Counted from the first letter of the stretch, positions 23,501 through 37,344 are shown. The stretch is 64,000 nucleotides of DNA from Oxyruncus cristatus (GCA_013399855.1 VXAY01002113.1:1385789-1449788); one strand, 5' to 3'. Notes: generated from the sequence alone by a model not told the origin. Numbers and translations: made by a program.

Positions 23501-26000
23501 AGAATTGTAACAGGGAGCCTTGAGGGGGGAGAGGGGAACCCATCCAAAAAATGAAATCCCCTAAGAATCCTCTCCTGAATTTTCTTTTGAAACACTGAGT
23601 TGCAGTAACCTAAAGAGAATTAAGTGCATGTCAGCTCTAAATTCTATCAGTACACAGGACACACAGAGTAAAAATCCATCCTTCCCAGGCAGGCATTCAA
23701 ATCCCCAAAGCCATAAACAGCACATATTAGCACAAGGTCATTCTGTAAAGAGAATGGTACATACACCGATAGGGGAAAGAGTACCAGTTGGTGACATACA
23801 AATATTACTTTGACCTCAGGGTCAAATTTTTGAGAAGCTTCTAAATTATTGGGAAATGAACAGAAGAGTTTGGTTACCTCCTCCCTACTTGTCTAAGGGA
23901 AGCTTGATACATGTGGGATCTAGAGCTGTAGAAATCCAGGGAAACTGCCTCAAGCCCTTTTTGCCATGGTTTTAACATCTGGCTTTCCAGAGGGGTTTCT
24001 GATATCAGAGCAAGCCCAGCTATTACAAACACCCTCAGCAAACTTCTCCCTGCCTCTGCAGGCTTTCACACTCACCTTCCACCTTCCAAAGCCATGTAAA
24101 TAAACCAAATCATTTTAGAAGAAGCATTCCAGTGTTACACTGCTGCTGCTGGATGTAACCACAGCAGACAGGCTTTTTTTATTCCACCAAACCATTCTCT
24201 CAGCTGGTTTGCTGATTCATCACAGGCTGAGTGCAACACATCCCCAGCCCGGGTCCCTTGCAGAAAAGGTCTGCATTTACTGTGCCTGTTTCTGGGAGCA
24301 CTGTAAAGCTCCACAGAGATGCTGGAGGTTGGTGTGAAAGCCTGGAAGGGCTTCTTGTCTTCTCTTGTCCGATTCCATAGATCTCTGATGAGTAACACAA
24401 GGAGAACCCGTTAATTTTATTCACAGCAAAACACAGGATTTATCAAAAGACACTGAAACTGCAGAGGGCTTAACAGAAGCTCCCCTTTGTGCTGACATGG
24501 ATTCACCTCCACCACGCTCAGTACACTACCAGGCTGGAAATAAGTGATTTTTTCCATCAGTACTTTTCTTTCATTTAAAATACAGACTTGTTTACCACTA
24601 TTACTGCCTAGAACCCAAAATAAAAGACACTGTTCATTATAGAATTAAATGCTCAGTATCTATCTGGGCAAGAAGGAACCTTCACTGCTCCTGGCAAGCC
24701 TTAAGACTGCAGTGAATTCTAGGACTGGAGTCCAACAGTGGGATGTCAGTGTATCAAAGACTTGAGGCTTTTGCAAGAGCAATGAAAAGTGATACATTGC
24801 TTTCATTACTGTCAATAAAAACACAGACAGCTTTGATGAAAGTCTCAGGATAACAAGGAAGGGTTAAGTAATGACAAGCTCTTGAGCTGTGTATATAAAG
24901 GATGCCAGAAGTTTTTTTAAGAGAAAAGAAAAATCAATGATTTATCTAACTAGCTGGTCAAAGACCCCACCACAGCAAGATTCAGGCTGTTGCTGAAACA
25001 GCAGATGAAGCCTGGTAAGGTCCCAAGCAGTCAGTGATAACAGATCAGCAGAGATGCTGCACTTGGACAGCCCAGAGTCTGAAGGGGTAATTCACTGGAC
25101 AGACCCTCAGTTTGTGAATGACTCCATCAAGTCAAGTAACATAGATGAAACACAGCTTGTTAATCATTATACTTATAGCATGGAGTGTTAGAGACGTTCT
25201 GGCCTTTATTAATATTTCACCTAAAGCAATTTGGAGCCTTTCTGTCTTTGTCAATTTATTTAATTTACCCAAAGTCCACCTCCTGTCCTTGCTGCCAAAT
25301 CATCTCTAATCAGTTTGTGCCCTGCCCTTACCAGCTCACTCTAGAGCTTGCTCTGTATTAGAGCAGATCTTGGAGAACTCTTACAGAGTCTCTTCGCAAT
25401 TATTAACAGTAAAATTTTTGATCCACTTTTTTTATTCCATCAACTTGCCCCTGTTACAAAGTAGATTCTTGTACACATTAAGAATTTACAAGAAACTCAA
25501 AAAGCATTAACATTACCATACCAAAACCTTAAAGGATGCAACAGAAACTGATTACCTGCAAATATACTAAAATTGTGGTTCAAGGTTTGTTTATTGGCAG
25601 TAATACTTGGGGAGATTGCAGCAGAGAACAGGTTTAAGGATGGAGTGGATATTCAACTCTCAGCTCCAAGGAACTCCGTGTGTTCCTTTTTCAATTCCAA
25701 TGTCACAAGAACCTGTTTGGTGTATACATTTTCAGCACAACAATGTTTCTAGCAGAAAGCAGGGCAATTATGCCCTTAAGCAGTTCTGCAATTTCACATT
25801 TAATCTTATGAAATACACTCTTCCAGTTCTAACAAATCATCTCTAAATTGCCAATCAAATCACTCCAGGAAACGAGACTCTTCATCTCTCAGACTTGCAA
25901 GAAGTAATTTACCAATTAAAGCCAAAAGAGAGTTACAAGAATAATTTAGGGAAGCTTCCTCAGAATATATTTCTTTAACTGTGTGCAAAACCCAGCAAAA
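20586..26000. other. Non-coding stretch, no gene recognised
   Basis: A good polypyrimidine plus CAG acceptor-like site occurs near 23070-23084, but no donor follows that would close an exon. A TATATAAAGG word at 24892-24901 lies in an otherwise unremarkable context. Frames are all under 90 codons. Confidence 0.55.
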
Positions 26001-29000
26001 AAGCCCTAGTCATCATCATCCATTGAACTCCCCCCCTAAAAAATGCACAGGTGCCCCTTGTTTAAATATCATTGCGGCTGCAAAGCCAAGCACTCCAAGG
26101 TTAGAAAAAGCCACAAGTGACATGACCTAAGGAACCCTCACTGAGCCCTGACCTGTGGTCCCTGTGTATGGAATTTGTTATTGTAACAACCTCATTCAGC
26201 ACAAGTTTTGCCTGATGCTGCATTTCTGAGCCACTGTTCGACTCAATTAACCAGTCCTGGGCAGCAATTGAGATCCCTCAGGCCTTGTTTTCGTGTTACA
26301 GAGCACACCCTGCATTCGAGCACATGCATTTTAGCCATGGTGTTTCGGTAAACCAGGCTTCAGAGGCACCTGTGTGAAAAAAGAAGGAAACTATTTCAAG
26401 CAGCCTGTACTGCATACAACCAAAAACATGGAAAAAGATGCCCACGTTTCACAGTTCTAAACTATATTCACCACAGCCTCTTCCACAAAAGAGGCAGGTA
26501 AGTGTTGGAACTCTTCACCACAGGACACTGCAGATGCAGAGTACTCTTTGGACAAAGAGCAAAGAGCCAAACTTTAGCTATGGTGTCCAGAAACCACGAA
26601 GTATAGGCTTATCCCATCAACTAGAGTCAGCAATTAGCTAGGGTTTGTTTGTCAGGAGTACTGGGATTCATCACATCACCACCTTTGTCTGGTTGCTGTG
26701 GCTGGAAATTGCTCCATTAATCTGCCTGCCTGGTTTGCAATGAGTATGTCCTGAAATGCATATGACGTGTTTTAAAGTGGAATAAAGTAAAGCAGATCTA
26801 CCAAAAGCACCCAAACCATCCCTTTCAATGCAGAACCATCTTTTCTTTAGAAACAGCCGTAATTGAAAGCATTAAAAAGGCAGATATTCATTCAGACAAT
26901 TGGAAATATGACTCAGAGCATTACAGAGTTTTCAGTCTCCCTTTCTATGCGTCACTGTGGATTTCCAACTCCAGGCTACAGCTGTAAGAGAAGTTTGACG
27001 AACACTTGTTATCACAGAAAATAACAGCTTGATGGAGCATTCCTGGTCACAGTGATTTCTCCATAGCTGAACTGGCTCAAGAAAAATAGAGAGGACCAAC
27101 ACATTATAGAGATTTATTTGCTGGAGACATCAAGTTTCTATCTAAGCAGCCTGACAGCCTTTCATGTATTTATACAGGTACAGTTTATAGGTTATAACAC
27201 ATGACATTACCAATGTATTCTGCCCTTTGAAAAAACTCTTCCTTATTTTTACAATTTAATATTCACTGCTGAGCTGTCCTTGCTTGTAAAGGACTGTCAG
27301 GTTCAAATGTGGAATTTGATGACACAAGACACCCTGTCTCTGGTGAATAAAAATTTTTAAAATATTGAATTTGCCAGAAGAGTAATAAAGATGCCTATTC
27401 TGTATTTGCAGGCTAATATCTCTATTTCCCAACGTTGCCCATATTGCAGGGTTTGCACACAGGCTAGTTCTTGTGGAACTTAAGGAAAGGCTTGGCAATC
27501 TCTCTATTTATTATGCTAATCCTTGTGTGTCACAGCATTAATTTATCTTTAAATGTTAAGCAGAAATAATCAATGCACAGAGCTGGAAAAAGGGTTGCAA
27601 ATTATGCCTAGTTACAAAATTCCCAGACTGATTATTCTTCAGTGGAGCTACCACAGGCAGCTGAAGGTTCTAAGAATAACAATGCTCTGTCAGTGAAAGT
27701 GCTGAGGAGAAAAAGAGTTATGCAACATGGATTAATTGACATAATGAAATAAAGAATTTCAGTTACACAAAGCTCCCAGTGCTCTGGCAACATCCTCTGA
27801 GGAGAATTTCTGCATATGTAAAGAAATATTTTAGGTTCAGGAGAGCAGCCCACTCCCTTCTTTACGTTGGTATTCTCTGGAAGAACAGAGGTATCGTTCG
27901 CATCAGCTATTCCGCTGTAAAGGATTTTGGGAGCTCTGGCATTACCTCAGTGCAGATGGATGAGACCAAGGCTGTGCTGATGGAGCACCGGGCTCAGCAG
28001 AAAGCTGCTGTTACCTGAGTCAGCATCAAAGGCACAGCCTCACTATGTGGTCTGATTTTCAAGCGTGCCCAGCACCAACCCTTCTCCCTGGTACCCCACA
28101 AACTTCATTCATCCGGCAGCACCAGCTGAGCAGAAGTTGGAAACATGGTGGAGAGCCCCCTGCACTGTTTTCCTCTGGGTGATTTTTCTTCACAGCATTA
28201 TATAACTGCTGTCCATTTTATTTGTCTAATGAACAGAAGCTATATATATTTTTGGGTTTACTTGCAGCAGTCAATGTTGGCGTGAAACAATACGTTTAGG
28301 AACTTTATAAAACGAGACGAGGATAAGAGATCTTGAGCTAAAGTGCTTGTAAATGTTTTGATCTTTAAATAACTATACTAATGAATGTAAACAGACTGGT
28401 AAATAAACTTTCAGAACACTTCAACAGTAAAAGTCATTAAAGAGAGCTGAAGTACTCAATAAGATATACAAGGTTATTAACACATTGCTGCAGTTCATCT
28501 GAAGCTTCTTAAGCCATTAAATTCTTACTTATTACAGAGAATAAGTGTGCCATGAATTATATATGTTTAGAGAAATTTTAATTATGGTTGCCAATGGATT
28601 CTCACACAAAAGCCCATTTAACATTTCCATAAACATCCCGAAGTTTATAGGGACAATTGCAAGCATTCATTTTATCAGAGCTAATGCTGTTTGTCTCGTA
28701 AAGATTCAGGGTACTTGGGGGCTTATGGCATTCCATACCCAATGCCATCAATTGCCATGTTCCTCCCTGTAACAACTTACATATTCTATTTTACATAATC
28801 CATACTATTATTAAGCATTTATTGACTGATTCTTTCGTGCCTTTGAAGGCCCACAGCATCAGCACAGAAAATTTAACGTGGACCAAGACAGAAGAGTCAA
28901 GATACATTAGAAAATATACAAGAAAGCATCTTATATACAGCCAGTGTTTTCAAGCAGATTTGTTTGTCAGGCAGCTGCCTATAAAACTGTACTGAAATGT

Positions 29001-31815
29001 TCTGTATGGGTGTGTAGTGCAGAGAGGAACACAAAGTACAGCAGTAACTACACAAAATTAATACAGAAGTTCAAGAGGCACCTATTTCCCTTCTCCTCCA
29101 AGAAGCTTATTTAGGATTGCAGCAGTGAAAAGTCACTGACTCCAAAGGAATTCTCATCTTCAAAATGCCCCAACTACTGTCACACCTAAAACTTTCTTTT
29201 AAAATAAAAAAAATCCATTTGTAAAACAACACAAGCTACATACTGTTCCATATATACATGGAAGTACTTGTGGGAAACCGCAGCACAACAGATGGTCTTT
29301 TTGCTAGGAATTACTGTAGTTACTGCTGTAAATGGTAGAAGTGGGACTGAGTCAGAAACCTAAGACCCAGACTGCCAACTGCACTTGGACTCAACTGGAA
29401 AAGGTTGAAGTTTGGGTGCTAAATCAAGGCCATCTGTAGCCACACTATACCTGAAGAAAACCCTATGTATTAGTCAGCATTGAGAGAGCAAAGAAAATCC
29501 ACAGCAGCTTTCAAACTTTCTTGCAACTTTTCCGTTACTACCCACATGTGGCTTGGAGGAGAGGACACTGATACAGCGATGCCAAGAGCTCCACTGCCCT
29601 CCGCAGGGAGCGCTGCAGCAGCAAAGGATCCATACGGTGCCAGCCCGTGTGAGGGGAACAGCCAAGGAAGAACAGGCACAATGGGGGGAACCTCCAGTGC
29701 CCTGTTCAACCCTTGGTCCCACAACAGTCATGGGGCCTTGAGCAGTCAGACTAAATCAGTGTAGCTCTGGGGCTGCTCTGACACTCACAGAGGAGCAGAG
29801 CAAACATCAGGTGTCATTAGAATTGGCTGCTTGAAGCGACAAGATTTTATTAATTCCCACTTCAGATACCACACACACTATGAAATTACTGTCCTAACTT
29901 GTGACTTGTTGATGGGAATTGCATATTTGAAGTTTTTTCTCTTTTAATGCTGTTCTTGTGTCCTTTCATGGGACAGTCCATGGAACGAAGCACAAAGACT
30001 CCAATTCGTCCTTAACAACATCCCAGCTACTTCTCCACTGTTTGTTATTAAACCTTATCCCAAAAGCCTGAGAAAGACCTGGGCAGACCTTCTACTGGAA
30101 CACTTTGAAGACAATCACCCAGGCTGTTCACACAAGTAAAACTTGCTGGAAACTGGGGAAAGAGAACCACTCAATCCTCTGTGCTAAAAATAATGAAAAC
30201 ACGTGTGGGAGGGTTAGCAGAAGAAACTGCTTTCCCATTTTCAGTGTTTACCATTTGAGCCCTGCTCTGTTGTATTGATTTTATGTTGCAACAATTTAAA
30301 ACAAATAGCCTAAAAGGCAATGGTTGCAAAATAATGGTCACTCTGGAACAGACTCACAGTATGGGACAGAATGCAAAGTATTGACCAGATCTCCACTCTG
30401 AGGTGGAGTAGCTGCACTGGAAGGGGCCAGGGACTCCTGCTCCAAAAGATATCATCCACCAACTGGAAAACCACTGACAAGACCTTAGAAACTTCAGACA
30501 ACCAGCAATGGAAACCTCACTTGTAGATGTTATATTCTCCAGGTGTTCAAACACGTGTCATGTATACATTTTAAAATGACTTTTTGTCCAAGTCAGACCT
30601 ACCAAGTCTCTCTCAGAATTCAGTTTGACACTTCCAGCTAAGGTTTTCCACACAGTAGGGCTGATTCAACATGTAAGCATTGACTGATCTACCATGGTTT
30701 TTTTTTCCATTTCGAAAGGTAAAATAACCTAAACCACAGGAATGTTGTGTAGGGGTGCCCTGTTTCTCTATCATCAGCAGTCAAAATATTTTCCATCTAG
30801 CTGTGCTGGCATGATAAATGCTTGGCATCTTCAGAAATGTCAGTGCTAACTCTCCTTCTCAACTCTCCAAAGTACTCAGCACATCTCTTCCCAATTCTGT
30901 TAACGTTCATTTCATTAAGGTAAAAGTAATTATAGATTTGCATGCTTTACTCTTTACCTTTATTCACAATTCTAACAGCTAATATGAGGTGCCAAACCAC
31001 CACTAATTGAAAATTGATTTTAGATTCAATTAAAAGGCGAGCCCAGGAGGTAAATGTACATGCACAAGCCTCATCAGCTGCCTCGTTCCCGAGTGAGCAC
31101 CCCCTGAATTTCACTGACATAATCAGTGCCTACAACTGCAACAGTGGCAGCTAGAGATGGAGTCTGTAGAACGTCCATAACTAAAACTTCAGCTTTTAAT
31201 TGCTAAGGAACAGGAGACACAATTAGGTATTCTCAGGTGTTACTTAACATTGTGAAAGCAACAATTTGTGATGGTCAAGCACTGCCAGACCTGGAAGATG
31301 AGCACAAACTCCCATTGGTCTGCTGCTTCAGCAATGGGAGAAGTGGCAGGAACGTGTTCATACAGTCTTAACCACCTTTCTGCTGTAAGGCTATTCTTCC
31401 CTTATATTTAAATCAATTTGCATTTAATTTCCAAATTCACATTTCCCGGCGTAGGTGTGCATTATGAGTGTTCTCTTCAGCCGTGCTTATTTTCCTTATT
31501 AACAGAATCAATACTAATAGAAACGACTGGTTACAATTTCTTAAGTAGTTTGGAGTTTTAAAGTGGGTAACTCACAAAGCAAGCAGGCTCCACATTTGGG
31601 TCCAATCCTGGGTGTTGCTGCTTTGAAAAACACATGCAACAGAAATCAACGACTGTTTGTTCAGCAACAGGGTAAATGGGAGAAGAACACGTTTACAAAC
31701 AGCAGGCGAGGCTTTCAATCTGAAAAGCAAATCACATTTTCTGCTCTCTGCCTTCAAGGGCAGTGCTCATAACCACAGCACAGACAGGCAGGAAGAGTAA
31801 ATTTCTCTTTTTATC
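26001..31815. other. Non-coding stretch, no gene recognised
   Basis: No gene is recognised. The segment 29480-29760 is relatively GC-rich with a few CpGs near 29590-29650, and has open frames of 62-94 codons on both strands. Their mutual overlap argues against any one being real. The segment 28440-28720 is AT-rich and repeat-free. Confidence 0.5.
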
Positions 31816-31818
31816 AAA

Positions 31819-31851
<33 letters not shown>

Positions 31852-31855
31852 CAAA
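31816..31855 (+). repeat. A/C-rich simple repeat (AAAAC, AAAC units)
   Basis: About 40 bases made only of A and C, in AAAAC and AAAC units. It is the mirror in composition of the G/T-rich tracts elsewhere in the window, here with the A/C strand on top. Confidence 0.85.
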
Positions 31856-33519
31856 CTGGGTACCCAGACTAAGGCCCCTAATGTGAACATTTAGAGCCAT
31901 TGAGTAAGGCTTTCCCTGGTGAACAATACTATTGATTTTACCTGAGAATTTACCTGTGACACTTATTTATGGATTAATGGACTACACTGCTGCCCAATCC
32001 CAAATGCTGTTCCATGCAAATGGACACAAATACCCCTCATTACCTTAAACTGGGCTCCACACAAGAGCTGCAAGCTCAGGTTCCTAAGTTGAATACAAGA
32101 GTTTGCATTTAAAGCTTATGTTTTGGCTTTTTGGTTGTTTTGTCCCCCTCCCCCCCCCCAAAAAAAAAGGCACCAAAAAAACTAATAAATGTATTTTGTA
32201 AAAAGTCAGATATTAGAGACAAATAATCACCAGACTATCAACAAGGCACTCTGGGTGCAGAGGCTGGGCCGTTCTGTCTGTCAGCACAATTAGAATCCTC
32301 ATGTCTGGTACAACAGTAATTTTAGAAAGAAAACAACCCTCATGGAAAAATGTTTTGCATAAGGGCTTCCAGACTTCAAATTTTTTTAGCTTCATTCAGA
32401 AAGGTCAGTCACTGAAGGTTCTGTCTTTGTAAAGACTGATAGTTCCAGATCGTGCCTCAAAACACCTCTACTGTCTAAAGAAATTCCTTCTAATTATTTT
32501 CTCCTTTTATTATATCCAGAATCAGAACATCAGTCCAAGCTTCACTCTGCAGCCTGTATTTTATACCCCTTAGTCATCCCTTGAAGCCAACTGTAGCACC
32601 CTTCCAGCTGTCAGGGCTACAGGGAATCATTTGTGGAGACTCCAGCTCTGCACAGACCCATGAACATACCTCACGTTAGGAAGGAGGAATTTTAAGTGGC
32701 ATTGTTGCATTTAGGCAGAAAATTATTGATGGCTTTGGGAACAGCTCCAGTGTGTGGTCTCAGCACTCAGAAGACCTGAAGCTGGTTCGTGCATCAGTTT
32801 GGAACGCACTGGGAAGCAGAGACTGAGAGCTCACTGCTCTAAGGCTTTGATGCCTTCGCCAGGGTTAAGGTGACTTTTGATATTGTTCAAGTGTCACAAT
32901 GGGAAAGCACAAGTCACCACACTTCTGCTCTGTGCCTGAAGGAAGCTTAGGCTGGGAAGGCTTCTGGAAAACACACTCAAATATCTCCCAAATTAAATCA
33001 TTAAAAAGGAACAGCAACCATTCATTTTCAGGTGGTAATTGAGTTCTGCTATGAGGTATAATGCACCTATACTGGCACAAAAAGCCAGTAAAAACCCCTG
33101 TACTACAACAGCTCAAAGATGTGATGTGAAAAACCACCATTCCAGAATGTACCCAACAAATGTAGCTCTCTGTCAGCACATGAGGTCCAGAACACAACAA
33201 ATAAAATGATAGAAAAGGTTTTAGGACGGTACTGATACTTAAATATCTGAATGGTAATGGACAAACAGCTCACATAAAAGAAAATAAGATTCATATTAAC
33301 AGGACCACATAGATGCACCACCTGGTGCCGTGACTAAGGTTATTTTGCCACGTGTCAAGAGAAGACTTGGCCACGTAAAGCAGGTGTCAAGGCAGTAAAA
33401 TGCCCCTGGAAATCTGAACTCCACACTTGGAAGTCAGAGACTAAACAAGGTAAACAGTTTTCCAGGTTGGTGACTATATCAGTGCACTTCAGCTGCCTGA
33501 AAAATAAACACACCTGAGT
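31856..33519. other. Non-coding stretch with C-rich homopolymer
   Basis: At 32144-32159 there are 15 C interrupted once by T, followed directly by nine A at 32160-32168. A 111-codon minus-strand frame at 32865-33200 has no recognisable domain. No gene is identified. Confidence 0.5.
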
Positions 33520-33735
33520 TTTGCTTGGTGGGTTCGTGGTGGGGGTTTTGTGGTTTGGTAATTTTTGGGTTTGGGGTGGGGGGGGGAAGGGGTGTTTGGT
33601 TGGGTTTTTGCTTGGGGTTTTTTTGTGGGNNNNNNNNNNNNNNTTTGTTGGTGTTTTGCTTGGGTTTTTTTTGGGGGTTTTTTTTGGGGGTTTTTTTTTG
33701 GGGGTGTGGGTGGTGTTGTTTTTTTTTTTTCCCCA
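33520..33735 (+). repeat. G/T low-complexity tract with G-quadruplex motif
   Basis: The + strand is almost only G and T. The left half has a canonical G-quadruplex pattern at 33567-33592: four G runs of 3, 4, 9 and 4, with loops of 3, 1 and 2 bases. The right half has three or four units of a G5 run followed by eight or nine T (about 33672-33705). A gap of 14 N interrupts it. The low complexity gives long but meaningless Gly/Phe/Val frames on + and Pro/Lys/Asn frames on the minus strand. Confidence 0.9.
33630..33643. other. Short assembly gap (14 N)
   Basis: Fourteen unknown bases inside the G/T-rich tract. Difficult G-rich template or collapsed repeat units would explain failure to close it. 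The true length is unknown. Confidence 0.98.
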
Positions 33736-35712
33736 GGAACACAGCTTGCCAATAGAAATTCTTTTTCATGATGAGTCATTCCATAAAAGCACAGGACAAA
33801 ATTATAAATGAGGTGAAAAGTAGAGAACTGGATACACCTCTGTTACCCTCAAGAACACTGTGATAAGAACGAGGTGAGGCGAGGAAAACTAAAGCAGGTT
33901 TGAGACCAACAATCAACTGTGACAAGAAAGATAATGAAATTATTTAAATGTACACAAAGCCTTTAAACCTCTTCTCTGACCTATGTGCAAAACGGGTTGA
34001 TGAGTTTTCACATCTAGCAATCCAACCACTCCTATACTGGTGGGAAAAACCTGCCAGAGATGAATAATGTTAGACATGAACTATTTCAGATGAAGGGATT
34101 CATTCATCCTGCTCTCAAATTGTGGCATTAAAGGAACTCAGCAGCTGGAGATGGTCTGATGCGAAACCCACAAAGATTTAGACATACCTGTAAAAAACAG
34201 GAAAGGTGATACCATAAAAGTGAGGATTGGGGGTGGGGGGGATGATGGGAGGAATCAGAAAAACCTATCCTTGATATAGTAGATAGCAGTGGATAAAAAT
34301 GGAAAGGAAGGTGGAGAGGAATGTGTTTATTGATTTGTATTTTTTACGTTCAGGTATTCATACTAAAGTCACTATTAATATCTGTGTCTCTCACTTTTAC
34401 TTCAGAATCCAAGACTGGCAAGAGAACTTGGTGAAGACTGAAAAGGTAATTAAACAAATTGCAGAACACACATACGACTGGGGTGGGGAGAAACCAACAG
34501 AACAATCAGCCCTACAACTCAAAAGGCTGCTGTGGTGAGGTTACATTTGCTGGCACAGAAAGGTACATGCCTGGCATTGTCTTCAGACATTCAACCTTTC
34601 GGGAATGCTGGACACTATTTCACAGCTTCATCATCTTAGACTTGCTGCAAGAGTAATAATATGAAACTATTGAGATGATTATAATTTCACAGCACTGTAT
34701 ACCATGAACATAATCAGTCTCACCAGAATCACACCTATTTAGTTCCCAACTTAAACTACCTCATATCCGTGACTTGTTACATACATAGGGGACTAAATAA
34801 GGATGCCAATTCTTTTCTTGCATGCGGAAAAGCCATCCAGATGCCTATTTCTGAACAGATCTGACAAGGTGCAGCGTGGCATCTGCTCCAAAGCACCTGT
34901 CAGAGACACAAGGAGGTGCTGAAAACAGCAAAAAGCTGGAAGTAAGGAAAGACAAATGCAGGAGAAGGGGGATCGTTAATTGGTACAGGCTGGGATTAGG
35001 GAAGGCTGGCTGCTGATGGTGATAAAGCAGAGGGAAGAAGCCAGCATGGAGAATTCTCTGCACAGTAGCAAAAGGGAATAGCAAGTCAACTGCAGGAAGC
35101 TCTGCAGTGCTTCCACTGCCCCCTGCCCTCCCCTGGGAGACATGCTCCTCTCTGGAAACCAGCTGGGAGGTGGTGACAAATACGTGTCTTGTTATTACAG
35201 AATTAATGATCACCAGGAAGAAAAAACAGAAGAAGTGAACTTAAAAAGCAAAATGGTCTTTCAGCAGAGCTGCACAGGACAGGAGGGTGTATAGTCCTGT
35301 CCAGAAAGCAGGATGTGTAAGAAATTTGTGACACGGTCACAGTCACAAGGACAGTGAGTGCACTCAGTGCTGCAGGTAATGAAACTGCCTGGCATTTACC
35401 AGCTCCTGAAGACACACATTAAGTAATGTGAGACAATATCAGGTAATATAGGAAGGTAATGTTAGTCCGAGTTCCTTAAGGAAACAAGGCTTATGGGCTC
35501 CTAGTCCTCTGCAACACCTTCTGGACCTGGGCAGCCAGAATTGCACAGAGGCTTGGAGTTCCATTCCTGACAACATCCTAAAAACAGCAGCTGGAGAAAG
35601 ATGAAGTGGGCTGTAAAAGGAAGGGAGGATGTTCACCCACCCCACAGTTAATAGGGAATGCCTGGCCAGCTGGGTTTAAGAGGGTCTGAGTACAGGAAAC
35701 ATGGGAGGTCAG
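33736..35712. other. Non-coding stretch with possible micro-exon
   Basis: No gene is recognised. A 40-base segment at 34406-34445 is bounded by a CTTTTACTTCAG acceptor-like site and a GTAATT donor-like site and is open in one frame (see findings). Overlapping frames at 34845-35213 and 34976-35179 on the minus strand are unrecognised. Confidence 0.45.
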
Positions 35713-35755
35713 TCAAGAGGTTATCAGCTCCAATCAAGGGTTATCAGCTCTAATC
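35713..35755 (+). repeat. Short tandem duplication, two 20-21 base units
   Basis: A 12-base exact word, GGTTATCAGCTC, occurs at 35719-35730 and again at 35739-35750. The flanks also match (TCAAG before, AATC after), so the unit is 20-21 bases present twice with one indel. It looks like replication slippage. Confidence 0.85.
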
Positions 35756-37344
35756 TTCAAGGAATGTATTGAAGACTCTCCTTAACACACACGTCAGTGC
35801 TCACTCCCATTGGAAAAGATGAACATTGAACTACTGAAATATAAAATCAGAAGCAAGTGGAGGGTAGAATTAAAATGCTTGTGATGAAAATTCTCTGCAT
35901 TATTACTGGAGGTGTAGAAAACTGGGCTGATTAAGGGACTCACTCCAGTCTTCCTGTGCTGATCTGGATGGGCAACAGGTAAGAAGACACAGCCTTTTCT
36001 AATATATGAGCAGACCAATACAAGCAGAAATCCTTTACCAGTACAAGACCAACTTCTGTGAAACCACGTGTATCAGAAAGTGTTTTATTTTTAAGGGAAA
36101 TACCACACCTGCAAACCCCATCATTCTGTTTCTCACTCAGAGGACATAGTGTTTTAACAGTGTTAATGACTTCTCTGACCTCTTCTTTTAAATTAACATC
36201 CTTGTACAGCTCCATCTTGGAATGAGCTCCCACATGCTCAGAGTCACAGGAGACATTGAAGGCAGTCAGTCATATAACCAGGCTTGAGCACACAGAAATG
36301 GAAAACTCAGTAAACAGAGGAATGTTTTTAAAGGGGTAAGAAAAACAAGATAATTCAAACCAACTAAGCAAAAAGTTACAGTACTTAAAATGCTCTTCAG
36401 TACTCAAACTGTTTACTTTATCTGAAAACAAAATAGCATTTGGCAAATTACTCAGGTCCTTCAATGGATGCCTCTGATAATTGCCCTGTGGTCCCCGTGT
36501 GGCACAGAAAGCTGCATACACAGCAGATTGTGCCAATTTGCAATAAGCTCATTTCTACAAAAATAGAACAAATTCCCAATTTTCAAGAAGGAAATGTACT
36601 ATCAGAAACATGGCTTAAAAGGGCATAATAGCTCATGCTAAGAAAGCTGCGTGCCCTAATGTACTTATTTCCCAGAGTGGTGCTCTCATACCCATGATGC
36701 AAAATTTAATTCTAGCCTCTACCTGCCTTTTTGTGGAAATGATGTACTCTGTTATTTGCCTAGACCAGCTTGGCCCCATCCATTTCCCCCAATAATGCAC
36801 AGATAACAGGGATGTCAACATGGACTTACCTGGAGCAGTGCTCACACAGAACTCAATTTTCAAATATTCCTAATCTTCCAAGACTAGTTTTCCCTAATGC
36901 CTAGTGAGGGTTTCACAATCATTATTTCCCCCCTATACAATTTATTTGGCTGGGATCAGACAAACTGTTGGAGTGAAATGATGAAGAAAGGCAGTTTTAG
37001 CAGAATGCAGTCCTTGGGTTCTCTGTTGCTTGTGTTTTTCAAACAACCCAACACCTGGAACACTGAGTTAGTCATGGGTTTAATATATTCCCTGTTAAGA
37101 ATTTCCCATTTAAAAATACTTCGAATTCAGACTTGCATTTGAAATGCAACAAATTATAATTTGGCTACTGTCACATTTCAGTATCCTATTGACAGCACCG
37201 TTTATAACTTCTGAGGATGTTCTCCCATAGATTTTGGGACAAAGACTTTGGCTCCAGTTCCAGTCAGAGCTTGGCACACCAGTTCTAATTTCCCTTTTTA
37301 TTTATGTGGAACATGCCTGACTTCTGTGAGGGATGAGTAAGTAT
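35756..37344. other. Non-coding stretch, no gene recognised
   Basis: Frames reach 97 codons (35940-36233, minus) without recognisable content. A GTAAGA donor-like site near 35980 has no convincing upstream acceptor. Confidence 0.5.

Noticed and set aside
24892..24901. TATATAAAGG as a promoter
   Set aside because: The same word also occurs at 9853-9862. Neither has a first exon, CpG patch or other promoter context.
33479..33811. Pro/Lys/Asn-rich and Gly/Phe/Val-rich frames of about 96 codons
   Set aside because: They are translations of a low-complexity G/T tract and cross unknown bases.
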